A DNA stretch of 64,000 nucleotides from a bacterium (GTDB taxonomy: Bacteria > Zhuqueibacterota > Zhuqueibacteria > Residuimicrobiales > Oceaniaggregativiventaceae). The position numbers and the translations under genes are program-made. The notes beneath the pieces were generated by a model. The model saw only the letters and a program-made list of their open reading frames with translations, searched no databases and was not told where the DNA came from. The stretch spans positions 48,233-112,232 of the forward strand of contig JAKQNP010000023.1 in NCBI GenBank assembly GCA_029565675.1, given 5' to 3'. Of this stretch, positions 35,003 through 45,002 are shown in pieces. Numbering within the stretch: the first letter of the stretch is position 1; the number at the start of each line of letters is the position of its first letter.

Positions 35003-36775
35003 TTACATAAGGGCTTCGATGGCCTTTTCGAAGCGCTCTTTTTCGTTTTCGGAATAGGCAAAAAAGGGATTTTCGTGCAAACGGCCGAGCACGGCTTCCA
35101 TTTCACGCCGATCTTCATAGACCATGGTACGAAAAGGATTGGTATAGTCTTTTTTTCGCGAAAGCACTGTCAACTCGGCGATTCGCCGGCGGACGTCCTG
35201 GGCACGCAGCAAAAGAGTGCGCCAATCCTGGATGGTCCAGTCGGCCAGATCTTTTGCCAGCCATTTTTGCAGGCTGGCCAGGGCATGACCTGCTTTGTGT
35301 TGTGGATAGAGCTGCCACAGTTCCTGGTAACGCGCATGGACGGCCTGCCAGGTTGTCAAACGGGCGTGCACGACGTCATCGACCAGGCGATCGACCGCAA
35401 AACGCGGCACGAGTTGTCCGCCGAGGTTCACCCACGAATCGTGCGCCTGGCGCAGATCGATCTGCGCGAGCTCGTGCAGTGCGTTCGAAGCCCCGGTGAT
35501 CAGAGTCGGAGTCGAATGCAGAAACTCGACCAGTTCGGAGACCGCATAAAAAAGGATCATGTCGCGAAAGGCGAGCACCGCGCTCAAAGGTTTCAGGATG
35601 TGAGCCGGCCGCCGCGAGTTTTCCAATCCCGCCAGCACCACCTGCAGCTCTTCCTCGCCTTTAAAACCGGTTTGCAACGGCGGCGCGTCTCGCGCAATGA
35701 TGGCGAGATGGTCATCGGCGACTTTCCGCATGGTTGCATCGTCGGTCACATTCTCCAGCGCACCATTCTTCAGCAGCAGTGCTCTGCCGATCGCCGGCAG
35801 CAGCAACTCGAGAGCGTCCCACATTTCATCCACTGTATCGGGGGCGAGAATATCGGTCGCGATCGGCTGGGCTTTGACCACGCGCTTGTCGCGCTGTTTG
35901 AATTTCCAGTTGTTGCGCGCGATTGCATACATGTTGTAGAGGAACCAGTAAGCCGGCATGACCTGCAGGGTGCCGTCGCAATCATCGCGGCAGACCAGCG
36001 AAAAAGGTATCGGGATGTTGAGTTCATGGTGATAACGGCCGCTGTTGATCAGAACAAAAGAGGCGAAACGGCTGTTGTGTTTGAGGCTGACGCCGAGGCC
36101 GGGCCAGAAACCGCGGCCGGCGACGATTTCGCCGTCCGGCGACCGCGAATTGTGATTGCTGCCGATGGTGGCGTTGGCAGCGATGTTGCTCTGCCCCAGC
36201 ACGGTGGTGGCGATGAGAAAAGAGTTGTTGTGGTGCTGTTCGTGAAACGGAAAAATCAGATTGTTGAGGATTTCACAGCCGCGCACGTTCTCTTTCTCGC
36301 CTTGCTTGACGATACCGACCCCGAATTTGGCATGGTTGGTTGTGGTTATTTCGTCGATGTTGAAAAGCATGCAGCAATCCCGGATAATATAATGGGCGAT
36401 CAGGTGCACATTGCGCATCACCACCTGGTTGCCGATATCGCATGAGACGATGACGCAATTGACCAGCCCCACCGGCAAGCGAAGGTCATGGAATTCGAGA
36501 TAGTGCGCTCCGAGATCACCGATGCGCACCAGTCCGAGAAATTCGCAACCACGCACCCGATTGGGATCAAAATCGCGCGTCACCAGGACTTTGTTCCAGT
36601 TCTCGGCGGTGTTGTTGTTCTTGACCAGAATCTCGATTTCTTCCGCCTTTAAAGGCCGGTAACTCCCTGCATCGCTTTGTCGGTTGCGGCTGCGATAGGG
36701 AAAACGGCAAGCGCGCGGCAAAAAATCCACGGTCAGGTTTGCCAGATCACCAAGTCGAATCGTATTCATACTCAT
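35003..36775 (-). CDS. DUF4954-like protein with left-handed beta-helix region
   Basis: The 590-residue protein resembles DUF4954 proteins of Bacteroidetes, as I recall that family. Hexapeptide-like stretches run through the first 250 residues (VRIGDLGAHYLEFHD, NVHLIAHYIIRDCCML, NIAANATIGSNHN), suggesting a left-handed beta-helix as in acyl- or nucleotidyltransferases. The second half is helical. AGGGGAGCGGGA lies before the ATG at 36773-36775. The frame stays open upstream into an attC-like junction sequence, so the downstream ATG is chosen. It is oriented like fkp, and a link to fucose or nucleotide-sugar metabolism is a guess from position. Confidence 0.65.
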   Translation of the reverse strand: MSMNTIRLGDLANLTVDFLPRACRFPYRSRNRQSDAGSYRPLKAEEIEILVKNNNTAENWNKVLVTRDFDPNRVRGCEFLGLVRIGDLGAHYLEFHDLRLPVGLVNCVIVSCDIGNQVVMRNVHLIAHYIIRDCCMLFNIDEITTTNHAKFGVGIVKQGEKENVRGCEILNNLIFPFHEQHHNNSFLIATTVLGQSNIAANATIGSNHNSRSPDGEIVAGRGFWPGLGVSLKHNSRFASFVLINSGRYHHELNIPIPFSLVCRDDCDGTLQVMPAYWFLYNMYAIARNNWKFKQRDKRVVKAQPIATDILAPDTVDEMWDALELLLPAIGRALLLKNGALENVTDDATMRKVADDHLAIIARDAPPLQTGFKGEEELQVVLAGLENSRRPAHILKPLSAVLAFRDMILFYAVSELVEFLHSTPTLITGASNALHELAQIDLRQAHDSWVNLGGQLVPRFAVDRLVDDVVHARLTTWQAVHARYQELWQLYPQHKAGHALASLQKWLAKDLADWTIQDWRTLLLRAQDVRRRIAELTVLSRKKDYTNPFRTMVYEDRREMEAVLGRLHENPFFAYSENEKERFEKAIEALM

Positions 36776-36873
36776 TCCCGCTCCCCTGGGTTTGCTGAAG
36801 ATACACCCATCTGCAGTCAACACTTGCAGGAAAAGACAATCGCTGCCGGCCATCCCGTCGTCAGACGCGACGC

Positions 36874-36934
36874 CCATAACGTAGGTTTAAGCGGCAGGCG
36901 GCTTCCGACCGTCCGATTGAAACCATTGTTAGGC
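36874..36934 (-). mobile_element. Integron attC-like recombination site
   Basis: Read on the minus strand, GCCTAAC (36928-36934) fits the R'' consensus RYYYAAC. After a 3-base spacer comes GGTTTCAATCGG, which pairs with CCGCTTAAACC across an 18-base loop. One unpaired C lies in the L'' arm, as for the extrahelical base of attC. A second 3-base spacer and GTTATGG (36874-36880) follow as R', which departs from GTTRRRY at one or two positions. The 61-base site starts 23 bases after the stop of the antiporter gene, where attC sites normally lie. Sequence beyond the expected cut (G/TT) is shared with the 83-bp repeats at 38331-38625. No integrase gene is in the window. Confidence 0.6.
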
Positions 36935-36957
36935 CTTTCCTTCCGTTCTATTCACTC

Positions 36958-38163
36958 TTACCCTTCCTCATCTGCCCCTTCTTCTTGTGGTATTGCTTCT
37001 ACCGGCATTTTCGGTTCAGGCAGTAGATGGCGGGGCAAGAACATAAGTCCGGCGATTACGGTTGGCACTACGGCGCTCGCAATAACCACCGCAACCAAGA
37101 AGGAATACTGTGCCTGTGTCACGATGTTGTGAGAAAACCCATACAAGGCGGAGATCGTTCCGAACGTCAACCCGGTGGACATCATCAGAGTGTAATACCA
37201 TCGCTCGTCTCGTCTGTGGCGAAATTGACCGATGACAGGGTAAAGTCCCAATATCTTCGATATTACCTTCCCACCTAGCAGAAACAGGAAAACAGCGGGA
37301 GCGGCAACAAGGGCTGGCAGAGAAACGAATGTTCCCGCGCGAAGGAAATAGAACGGGGTGAGTAACCCTGCAGTCAACGTCCGAAGACGCCGAATCCAGA
37401 AGGTGTCTTCGTTCGAGAACTCCGCAAGAACCATGCCCACGATATACGCGGGAAGGACCGCCTCACTCCCGGACCAGAGCGCCAATGCGCCCAGGCCGAA
37501 AAGGACGAGGATGACCCATTTCGTTCGGATCGCGGCAGTCCGATGGGCGTAAACGCGCGTCAACCACCGACTGGTGAAAGGCAATACCGACAGCACGAAG
37601 GCCGTCACCGCGATGAAGATGGCAGTCTTGTAAGTGAACGGCGCAAACAACAATCCCAAGGCGATGACCGTCCCGAGATCGTTGATAAAACAGGCGCCGA
37701 GAATACCTTTGCCGAAATCCGTCTTGTTGAAGCCGGTTTCAAGCATTACTGCATAAACAACCGCCATTGAGGTAGTCGAAAGCGCCACGCCGCATAGTAA
37801 GCTGGCCTGGAGATTCCAGTCCAGTACATACCGAGCGATAACCACGCACCCCAGGAACGGGGCGAAGAAACCGACGAGACCGACTACGGTCACTTCCTTC
37901 AGTTTCTTTCGAATCACATCCGGTTCAAGTTCGGCACCCGCCAAAAACGTGAGCAGGACAGCCCCTGAAGCAGCAAGAAACCGAAGCCATTCCAGGTTGG
38001 AACCAAGTGCATCGGCTTTTCCGAGAAGCGCCGCGACTGCGGCTGCGATTACGCCAACACAGATTTCAACCAGCGCAATTGATACTCGCAAGTGGTATGC
38101 AGCCACCGCAGAGAGAACGGATAGCCCAAGCCAAAAGGCAGCAATAGCAAAAATATGTTCCAT
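36958..38163 (-). CDS. CPA2-type cation/proton antiporter
   Basis: The 401-residue protein has about twelve transmembrane segments. The LGACFINDLGTVIALG stretch holds the acidic residue expected in the transport site of Na+/H+ or K+/H+ antiporters (CPA2/KefB-like). No TrkA-N domain is fused. GGAGG lies eight bases before the ATG at 38161-38163. A candidate promoter is at 38285-38312. The codon use and base composition look unlike the neighbours (fewer GC-rich alternations, many ACC/GTC codons). An attC-like site follows the stop, and repeats precede the gene. A mobile, cassette-borne ion transporter is the likely reading. The cation is not predictable. Confidence 0.85.
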   Translation of the reverse strand: MEHIFAIAAFWLGLSVLSAVAAYHLRVSIALVEICVGVIAAAVAALLGKADALGSNLEWLRFLAASGAVLLTFLAGAELEPDVIRKKLKEVTVVGLVGFFAPFLGCVVIARYVLDWNLQASLLCGVALSTTSMAVVYAVMLETGFNKTDFGKGILGACFINDLGTVIALGLLFAPFTYKTAIFIAVTAFVLSVLPFTSRWLTRVYAHRTAAIRTKWVILVLFGLGALALWSGSEAVLPAYIVGMVLAEFSNEDTFWIRRLRTLTAGLLTPFYFLRAGTFVSLPALVAAPAVFLFLLGGKVISKILGLYPVIGQFRHRRDERWYYTLMMSTGLTFGTISALYGFSHNIVTQAQYSFLVAVVIASAVVPTVIAGLMFLPRHLLPEPKMPVEAIPQEEGADEEG

Positions 38164-38284
38164 GATGAAGTCCTCCATTCTTAAACACGTTCCAGACCAT
38201 CGTGCAGCAGTCTGCGTGGTAGGAGTCATCAGCCTGGTCTGGGCGGTTTCAAGGGGGACCCCATCCCCAACGTCATTATCTCAC

Positions 38285-38312
38285 TTTATCGCATTTCCCA
38301 GTTTCACGTCAA
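38285..38312 (-). promoter_or_regulatory. Candidate promoter of the antiporter gene
   Basis: Read on the minus strand, TTGACG (38307-38312) and GATAAA (38285-38290) are spaced 16 bases apart. The site lies just after the last 83-bp repeat and about 120 bases before the ATG, within the putative cassette. Confidence 0.4.
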
Positions 38313-38330
38313 TTCATCTTGAGGCATACC

Positions 38331-38625
38331 AATCAATCGCCGGCCGATCCGCGCCGGTATGAACAACATCAACACCCATGAGGGCGTCCGTCGTCAGACG
38401 CGACACCCTTAACAATCAATCACCGGCCGATCCGCACCGGAATAAACAACATCAACACCCATGAAGGCGTCCGTCGTCAGACGCGACACCCTTAACAATC
38501 AATCACCGGCCGATCCGCGCCGGTATGAACAACATCAACACCCATGAAGGCGTCCGTCGTCAGACGCGACGCCCATACCAATCAATCACCGGCCGATCCG
38601 CACCGGAATAAACAACATCAACACC
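38331..38625. repeat. 83-bp tandem repeats, three full copies and a partial fourth
   Basis: Units begin at 38331, 38414, 38497 and 38580; the last is cut after 46 bases. Each full unit holds two inverted repeats: CCGGC...GCCGG near its start and GGCGTC-CGTC/GACG-C-GACGCC near its end, the latter a 10-bp stem with a GTCA loop and one bulge. Two sequence types alternate (CGCCGGTATG in units 1 and 3, CACCGGAATA in units 2 and 4). The unit end is shared with 36855-36878, next to the attC-like site. The unit is not a multiple of three and does not encode a repeat protein. Confidence 0.9.
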
Positions 38626-38704
38626 AATAAAAAGATAATTCCTTTCGAGCCAATCGCAAGCAGAATTTGATTTATTTGTTTTTATCCCCTGTCGGCTTGG
38701 TCAA

Positions 38705-38724
38705 GATTCGGTGTTAACCGAATC
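38705..38724. repeat. Palindromic motif
   Basis: GATTCGGT and ACCGAATC flank a GTTA loop, making a perfect 8-bp inverted repeat. Related but imperfect copies occur near 2510-2535 and 13633-13650. It may be a dispersed repeat or a binding site. Confidence 0.35.
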
Positions 38725-39003
38725 CGGGTCCATGGAACGAAAGTCGGCCAGCGGATAGCTGAAATGCTCCGGAGACAGGGTTCGGCAAACTCGCCAGAAA
38801 TTCGGATTTCTTTTGGATTAAAGCGCAAGAGCGTGCAGGAAGGCATTAAACACAGAATGGCAAGATCGATTTTCACAGCAGAACAAACGCGGTTAGGGTA
38901 TTGGATACCGGCTGCGTCAACAGAGGGTTGTGGTCGATGCACGAAGCAGGCGCGTCACAGGGTTACTGAAACGCAGATTACGCCCGGCGGGGCAAAACCA
39001 CAC

Positions 39004-39020
39004 GCGGACCCGGGGTCCGC
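39004..39020. repeat. Stable palindrome
   Basis: GCGGACCC and GGGTCCGC are perfect complements around a single G. It lies 111 bases beyond the stop of the helicase gene in its reading direction and has no U-run, so it is not a clear terminator. Confidence 0.35.
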
Positions 39021-39130
39021 ATGGGGATAGACTGCTGCTCAGCGGTAGTGTGGATCAGCTGCGCGAGCTGGCTGCGCTCGCAGAATAGGCAGAAAGTGGT
39101 CTGCGAGCACCGGCCAGAGGTAAACCCGAA

Positions 39131-40831
<1,701 letters not shown>

Positions 40832-40958
40832 TGCCTTCCAATCTTTCGTAATTAAAATCAAACTGTGGCGATTTGATGAAATAGATGAACCAGCGAGAAA
40901 GTTGCCAGCGTTCAAGTTACGACATTTAAAGCGGAACTCCAAACGAAATATAAAAAGA

Positions 40959-41127
40959 GCATTTCGAATTGCGAATTTCGAATGGCGAATTGCGAATTGC
41001 GAATTTAAAAACATGGCGAAAGGGTAAATCAAGAGCATTTCGAATTGCGAATTACGAATTGCGAATTTAAAAGCATTTCGAATTGCGAATGTCGAATTGC
41101 GAATTTAAAAACATTTCGAATGGCGAA
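40959..41127. repeat. Degenerate tandem repeats of GCATTTCGAATTGCGAAT type
   Basis: Four copies start near 40959, 41034, 41071 and 41111. The core is CATTTCGAATTGCGAAT followed by a second GCGAAT and TTTAAAA; copies are about 37-40 bases except for an insertion in the first. TTCGAA is itself palindromic. The array lies just upstream of the helicase gene and keeps its frame open artificially. Confidence 0.8.
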
Positions 41128-41176
41128 CGGCGAGAAAGCAGAAATGGCAAACCAGATGAAATGAACCATTTTTTTC

Positions 41177-41205
41177 TTGACTTATGCGCCTTGAATGATT
41201 AGATT
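41177..41205 (+). promoter_or_regulatory. Candidate promoter of the Calx-beta protein gene
   Basis: TTGACT (41177-41182) and TAGATT (41200-41205) are 17 bases apart. The same CTTGACTT/TA.ATT pattern occurs at 48230-48257, which suggests a shared housekeeping promoter type. Confidence 0.4.
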
Positions 41206-41637
41206 ATAAGTAGAGATATTTCTATATATTCAATCAATATCTCTGCATTCGCTCCCATTTTTTCCCGTGCATCCTTCCGCAACCGCTCCTTTTGCTGCAC
41301 CTGTTTTGTGCAACCCATTGATGTTCTCTCCTTCATCCAGACCATTCTGCGGCTTTTGCAATCGATTTGAATCGACAGGAACGGAATAGACCATTTTCGG
41401 CCAAAATCATCCTAAAACGAGCAACATCCAATTTTTCTGCTGTGGAGGAGCAGAGACACACCGTTAATCCAGTTGCAGAACCGTGCGCTCGTTTCCTTTG
41501 TTCGGTTTGCGGCCTATGCCGAAAGCCGATTGCGTTTATTCGTCAGAGGTATTGCCCCCCACGCTCCTCGAGATGAAGGAAACGGTGCAGCGCACAATCC
41601 GAAAGAACAAACCAAGGATTACAGGAGGTGATTTTTT

Positions 41638-44283
41638 ATGAAGAAATGGACTTTTATCATTGCCGCATTTCTTCTCTTGTCTGCACAATGGCTGTACAGT
41701 CAAACCTCGATTTCTGCGGTATCGACTTTCTCCCGCACTGAGGATTTTATCAACAGCAGCGGCTTGCACCGCTACAATGTCATCGTGCAGCTGGATGCGG
41801 CCAACAGCACCGGATTCGACATCTATTACACCTTTTCCACCACCGACATCACAGCGACCGCCGGGGACGACTATGAAGGGCACAGCAACACCCAGGTGCG
41901 CATTCCGGTTGGAGCAACCATCCGCCATGCGGTGGTCGAAGTCTATCCCGATACCGATTTCGAACCGGATGAGCAATTTCTGGTCACCATCACCTCGGCA
42001 TGGATCGACGATGGCCTCAATACCCCTCTGCCGATCGGCAATGCGACTTGCACTGTCACCATGGAAAATGACGACTTTGACATCTCTGTGCAGGTGCAGG
42101 ATCTGACCATCGATCCGGAAGGTTCGGATGCGGGTACGCCGCCGGCATTCAATTACACCCGTTCTTTTATCTATTTTGATCTCTCGCAGCTGCCGCCGCC
42201 GGGCTACAGTTTCGTGCTCACCTGGCAATTCAACGACGGCACGGCCGATCTCAGTGCCGATTACCTGGCCCCTCTGGATGGCACCTTGACGATCACCTCA
42301 TCCAGTGCCAATCCCACCCCCTCAACCCGCCGCGAAGTGCGCATCGTTCCGGACCTGCTCAATGAAAGCGACGAGGATTTTACCATCGAAATCACCTCGT
42401 TCCAGGTTCTGGATCCCCAGGGTGCGGCGGTCAGCGGCTTGACTCTGGACAGTGGTGATCCGGGCACGGTCACCATCAACGACGATGATCCGTTTGACCT
42501 CATCATCCATTCCAAGTCTGTGGCCGGTGATCCGAGCACTGTCTTTGCCGGCGATGAGCATACCTATCTCATCGAGGGTGAACTCATCGGGCCCGGAATT
42601 GTCCCGTTGTTGACCGTCACCGACCATCTGCCGGTGGGTGTGATTTTTCTGTGGGCGTCGCACAGCGGTGCCTATGATCCGGGCACCCATACCGTGACCT
42701 GGACAGTGACCAATGCGGGTCCCGGCACCGAAACCCTGCAAATCGGCTTCGAGGTGGATTCGAGTCTGCCGGAGGGAACCCTGCTCTACAACGAGGTCTG
42801 TGCAGAAGCAGAACGCGATGGCAATACGGAAAACAATTGCGCGGATAACGAAATCACGGTTATCCTGCCGGACGTCGATTGTTGCGGCAATCTCAATTCG
42901 GATAAAAACGTCGGCCAGCCGCCGTTGTTGACCAAGTTCGAGGTTCTGAAACCTCTGACTTCCTACAAATGGTGGGTGGATCTGGACAAACGCTCCAATT
43001 GGGACAAGCCGCGCTACATCTATCAGTATCCCGTTCCGCCGGCCGGACCGGGCAAGACCTATGACATCCGCATGGACGGTCCTGTCGCAGATTCCGAAGT
43101 TGAGGATTTCATCCGCGTCTATGAGCCGGGCGGTTTCGGACGGCTGCAGCTGGTCGATGCCACCCACACCACCAGTGCCTGTCCATGGGAAAACGCCATC
43201 GACGGCGATGTCTACTGGTGGGACGGCACCACCGAAGCGGGCATCGATGCGAGCGGCACCGCCTGGGCAATTTTCGAATTTATCGATCAGGGTACCCGGC
43301 CGATCCACACCATCCGGTTGCTGACCGATACCGGCGTCGACTGCTTGGGGGGAATAAGAGTTATACAGATTCCCGTGGATTTCAACGGCGATGTTCCAAT
43401 TGGTGATCATGTCATACCGATGATGCCGATGTGCAACATAGGCAAACAGGTCACCGATTTCGAGGTCTGGGTCTCCACCGACGGTATCGACTACACCCGG
43501 GTTTTGGCGGAAACCAAAGACAACAACGTCTGCACGCCCTGCGAATTCTTTGACGATTGGATGACCTGGCACATCGATCCGGTGGATGCCAAGTTCATCA
43601 AGCTGGTCTTGCTGGAGCCGAAAAAGTACAGCTATATCGCGCTCGGAGAATTCGAAGTCTGGTACGACGCCCACCTGGCGGATGCCGCTCAGAGCAGCAT
43701 TGAAGTCAATGGAAACGATGTCACTCTTACCGTCAAAGACGCTGCCGGCGATCCGATCAGCGGCTTGACCTGCCATGACATCGTCTTCTACAGCTACAAT
43801 ACCGATGGCTACTATGGCGATCCGCACACGGCCCTGGGTGTTTTGAACGGTGAAGAACCCGGAAAACCGGGTGTCTATACCGGCACCGTGGTCAACAAGG
43901 GCGTGGTGCGCGCCTCGGTCAACGGCGTGCTGATTCCGGGCACCGCTGCAGCATTGTTGGCAGCCGATCAAGGCGCTGTGCCGCTGAGCGAAAGCCCCGA
44001 GCTTGTCGAAGCTATGCCCACCGAGTTTGCGCTGGAACAGAACTACCCGAACCCCTTCAATCCGCAGACCACGATCCATTACCAGCTGCCGGAAGAGGTG
44101 CAGGTCAACCTTACGGTCTACGACATCAACGGCCGTATCGTGGAAACCCTGGTCAACGGCGTACAGCCGGCCGGCTATCACAGCGCCGTCTGGCACAGCC
44201 GCGACCGGGCAAGCGGCATCTATTTCTACCACCTGACCGCCGGCAATTACCAGGCGATCAGGCGCATGGCGCTGGTGCGGTAG
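41638..44283 (+). CDS. Large secreted Calx-beta/discoidin-like protein with type IX sorting domain
   Basis: The 881-residue protein has a signal peptide ending near LYSQ. Two Calx-beta domains follow (about 20-145 and 150-285; ATAGDDYEGHS and ADLSADYLAPLDG with NDD ends). A DUF11/CARDB-like repeat lies near 290-410 (HTYLIEGELIGPG...NTENNCADNE). A discoidin-like region covers about 430-690 (DFEVWVSTDGIDYTRV...LGEFEVWYD). The C-terminal sorting domain starts LEQNYPNPFNPQT near 800. AGGAGGTGA lies eight bases before the ATG, an ideal ribosome site and a sign of strong translation. A Ca2+-dependent adhesin or matrix protein is likely. It is a single gene closed by a strong terminator. Confidence 0.87.
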   Translation: MKKWTFIIAAFLLLSAQWLYSQTSISAVSTFSRTEDFINSSGLHRYNVIVQLDAANSTGFDIYYTFSTTDITATAGDDYEGHSNTQVRIPVGATIRHAVVEVYPDTDFEPDEQFLVTITSAWIDDGLNTPLPIGNATCTVTMENDDFDISVQVQDLTIDPEGSDAGTPPAFNYTRSFIYFDLSQLPPPGYSFVLTWQFNDGTADLSADYLAPLDGTLTITSSSANPTPSTRREVRIVPDLLNESDEDFTIEITSFQVLDPQGAAVSGLTLDSGDPGTVTINDDDPFDLIIHSKSVAGDPSTVFAGDEHTYLIEGELIGPGIVPLLTVTDHLPVGVIFLWASHSGAYDPGTHTVTWTVTNAGPGTETLQIGFEVDSSLPEGTLLYNEVCAEAERDGNTENNCADNEITVILPDVDCCGNLNSDKNVGQPPLLTKFEVLKPLTSYKWWVDLDKRSNWDKPRYIYQYPVPPAGPGKTYDIRMDGPVADSEVEDFIRVYEPGGFGRLQLVDATHTTSACPWENAIDGDVYWWDGTTEAGIDASGTAWAIFEFIDQGTRPIHTIRLLTDTGVDCLGGIRVIQIPVDFNGDVPIGDHVIPMMPMCNIGKQVTDFEVWVSTDGIDYTRVLAETKDNNVCTPCEFFDDWMTWHIDPVDAKFIKLVLLEPKKYSYIALGEFEVWYDAHLADAAQSSIEVNGNDVTLTVKDAAGDPISGLTCHDIVFYSYNTDGYYGDPHTALGVLNGEEPGKPGVYTGTVVNKGVVRASVNGVLIPGTAAALLAADQGAVPLSESPELVEAMPTEFALEQNYPNPFNPQTTIHYQLPEEVQVNLTVYDINGRIVETLVNGVQPAGYHSAVWHSRDRASGIYFYHLTAGNYQAIRRMALVR

Positions 44284-44334
44284 AGGGATAATCCTCTCTG
44301 AATGGTTACAAGAGATCGTCTGAAAGGTAGTAAA

Positions 44335-44368
44335 AAAAGCGGGCCGTCCACCTGGGCGGCCCGCTTTT
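44335..44368 (+). terminator. Strong intrinsic terminator
   Basis: AAAAGCGGGCCG (44335-44346) and CGGCCCGCTTTT (44357-44368) form a perfect 12-bp stem with a 10-base loop, 52 bases after the Calx-beta gene. A and T runs on both sides make it bidirectional. Confidence 0.92.
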
Positions 44369-44450
44369 AATGTGAGCAAAGATAGCCAGAAAATTGTAGC
44401 AGAGGGTGTTGGATCCTTTTGCTTTGCTTTAACGCTTTTCTTTTCTATTC

Positions 44451-44492
44451 TTTTACCTTTTACCTTTTACCTTTTTCCTTTTGCCTCTTCCC
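44451..44492. repeat. Tandem heptamers (TTTTACC)
   Basis: Six heptamers run in register: three TTTTACC, then TTTTTCC, TTTTGCC and TCTTCCC. Two further TTTTACC copies lie at 44994-45007, and related copies at 63883-63898 overlap the 3' end of the epimerase gene. Confidence 0.85.
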
Positions 44493-44929
44493 TTTTTATT
44501 CACTTTCGCACTTTTGTCGATTTCTACCCACATGCACGAGCCTGCTTGGCTGCAAGATCGGCGGCCTGAACCTTAATATTCACTGCTGTTTTTTAATGAC
44601 TGATTTTGACGTGGGTTTGCTTTTCTATTCCGCCTCCGGCTCTGCCTTGCGCCCGGTCAAGGAGATCTCCTGCGGTTTGAAAACGAATGAGCCTTGGTGA
44701 GATCGCGCCTTTCCAAAGGCGCAAGACAGGAGCCTGCGGCGCCTGCGCGAGCCTCCGCGGCCGCAAGAACGGCGGCCTGCGGGGTCTCGCTCCGGACTGT
44801 TTTTATGAACGATTTTTACATGTTTTTCGAGGTTGGGTCGAACTGTTCTGATTTGCCGCTTTTGCGAATCTCTTCAATGTGCAACTCTTTGCAAACACAT
44901 ACGCTGTTTTTTCTTAGTGATCCAGGCTC

Positions 44930-44977
44930 GCGCCCCAACGGGGCGCCATATTTCTAGCCCGGGGTTTCAACCCCGGG
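44930..44977. repeat. Adjacent pair of hairpins
   Basis: GCGCCCC/GGGGCGC (44930-44946, loop AAC) is followed 11 bases later by CCCGGGGT/ACCCCGGG (44958-44977, loop TTCA). The paired-hairpin arrangement resembles dispersed REP/BIME-like elements seen in other environmental bacteria. Confidence 0.7.
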
Positions 44978-45002
44978 AAACGAACGGTCCCCCTTTTACC
45001 TT

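Larger units (their letters stand above)
38164..39130. other. Repeat-rich region between antiporter and helicase
   Basis: From left to right this stretch holds the antiporter promoter and leader, an array of 83-bp tandem repeats (38331-38625), a palindrome at 38705-38724 and about 400 bases without a gene. Open frames of up to 88 codons on both strands between 38680 and 39030 lack ribosome sites and family resemblance. A very stable palindrome sits at 39004-39020. I see no RNA gene. Confidence 0.5.
40832..41637. other. Intergenic region with short repeats and a long leader
   Basis: About 800 bases separate two divergent genes. The left part holds degenerate tandem repeats (40959-41127). A candidate promoter at 41177-41205 would give the right-hand gene a leader of more than 400 bases. 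No structured RNA family was recognised in the leader. Confidence 0.5.
44284..45002. other. Repeat-bearing intergenic region
   Basis: No gene with a ribosome site or family resemblance is seen. The region holds the terminator at 44335, a run of TTTTACC-type heptamers (44451-44492), two similar 32-base stretches at 44537-44568 and 44748-44779 (27 of 32 identical), two adjacent hairpins at 44930-44977 and two more heptamers at 44994-45007 that overlap the next stop codon. Confidence 0.6.

Noticed and set aside
34985..36445. 486-codon plus-strand frame opposite the DUF4954-like gene
   Set aside because: No start signal and no recognisable protein; codon bias explains the open antisense frame.
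36776..36957. Start of the DUF4954-like gene upstream of 36775
   Set aside because: The frame continues into the repeat/attC junction, and the ATG at 36773-36775 has a strong ribosome site.
38331..38625. Possible CRISPR array or repeat protein
   Set aside because: Units are contiguous 83-bp copies without spacers, and the period is not a multiple of three.
38682..39030. Two opposing frames of about 86-88 codons after the repeat array
   Set aside because: Neither has a ribosome site, family resemblance or a plausible composition.
42322..44379. 685-codon minus-strand frame opposite the Calx-beta gene
   Set aside because: The plus strand has a signal peptide, known domains and an ideal ribosome site; the minus frame has none.
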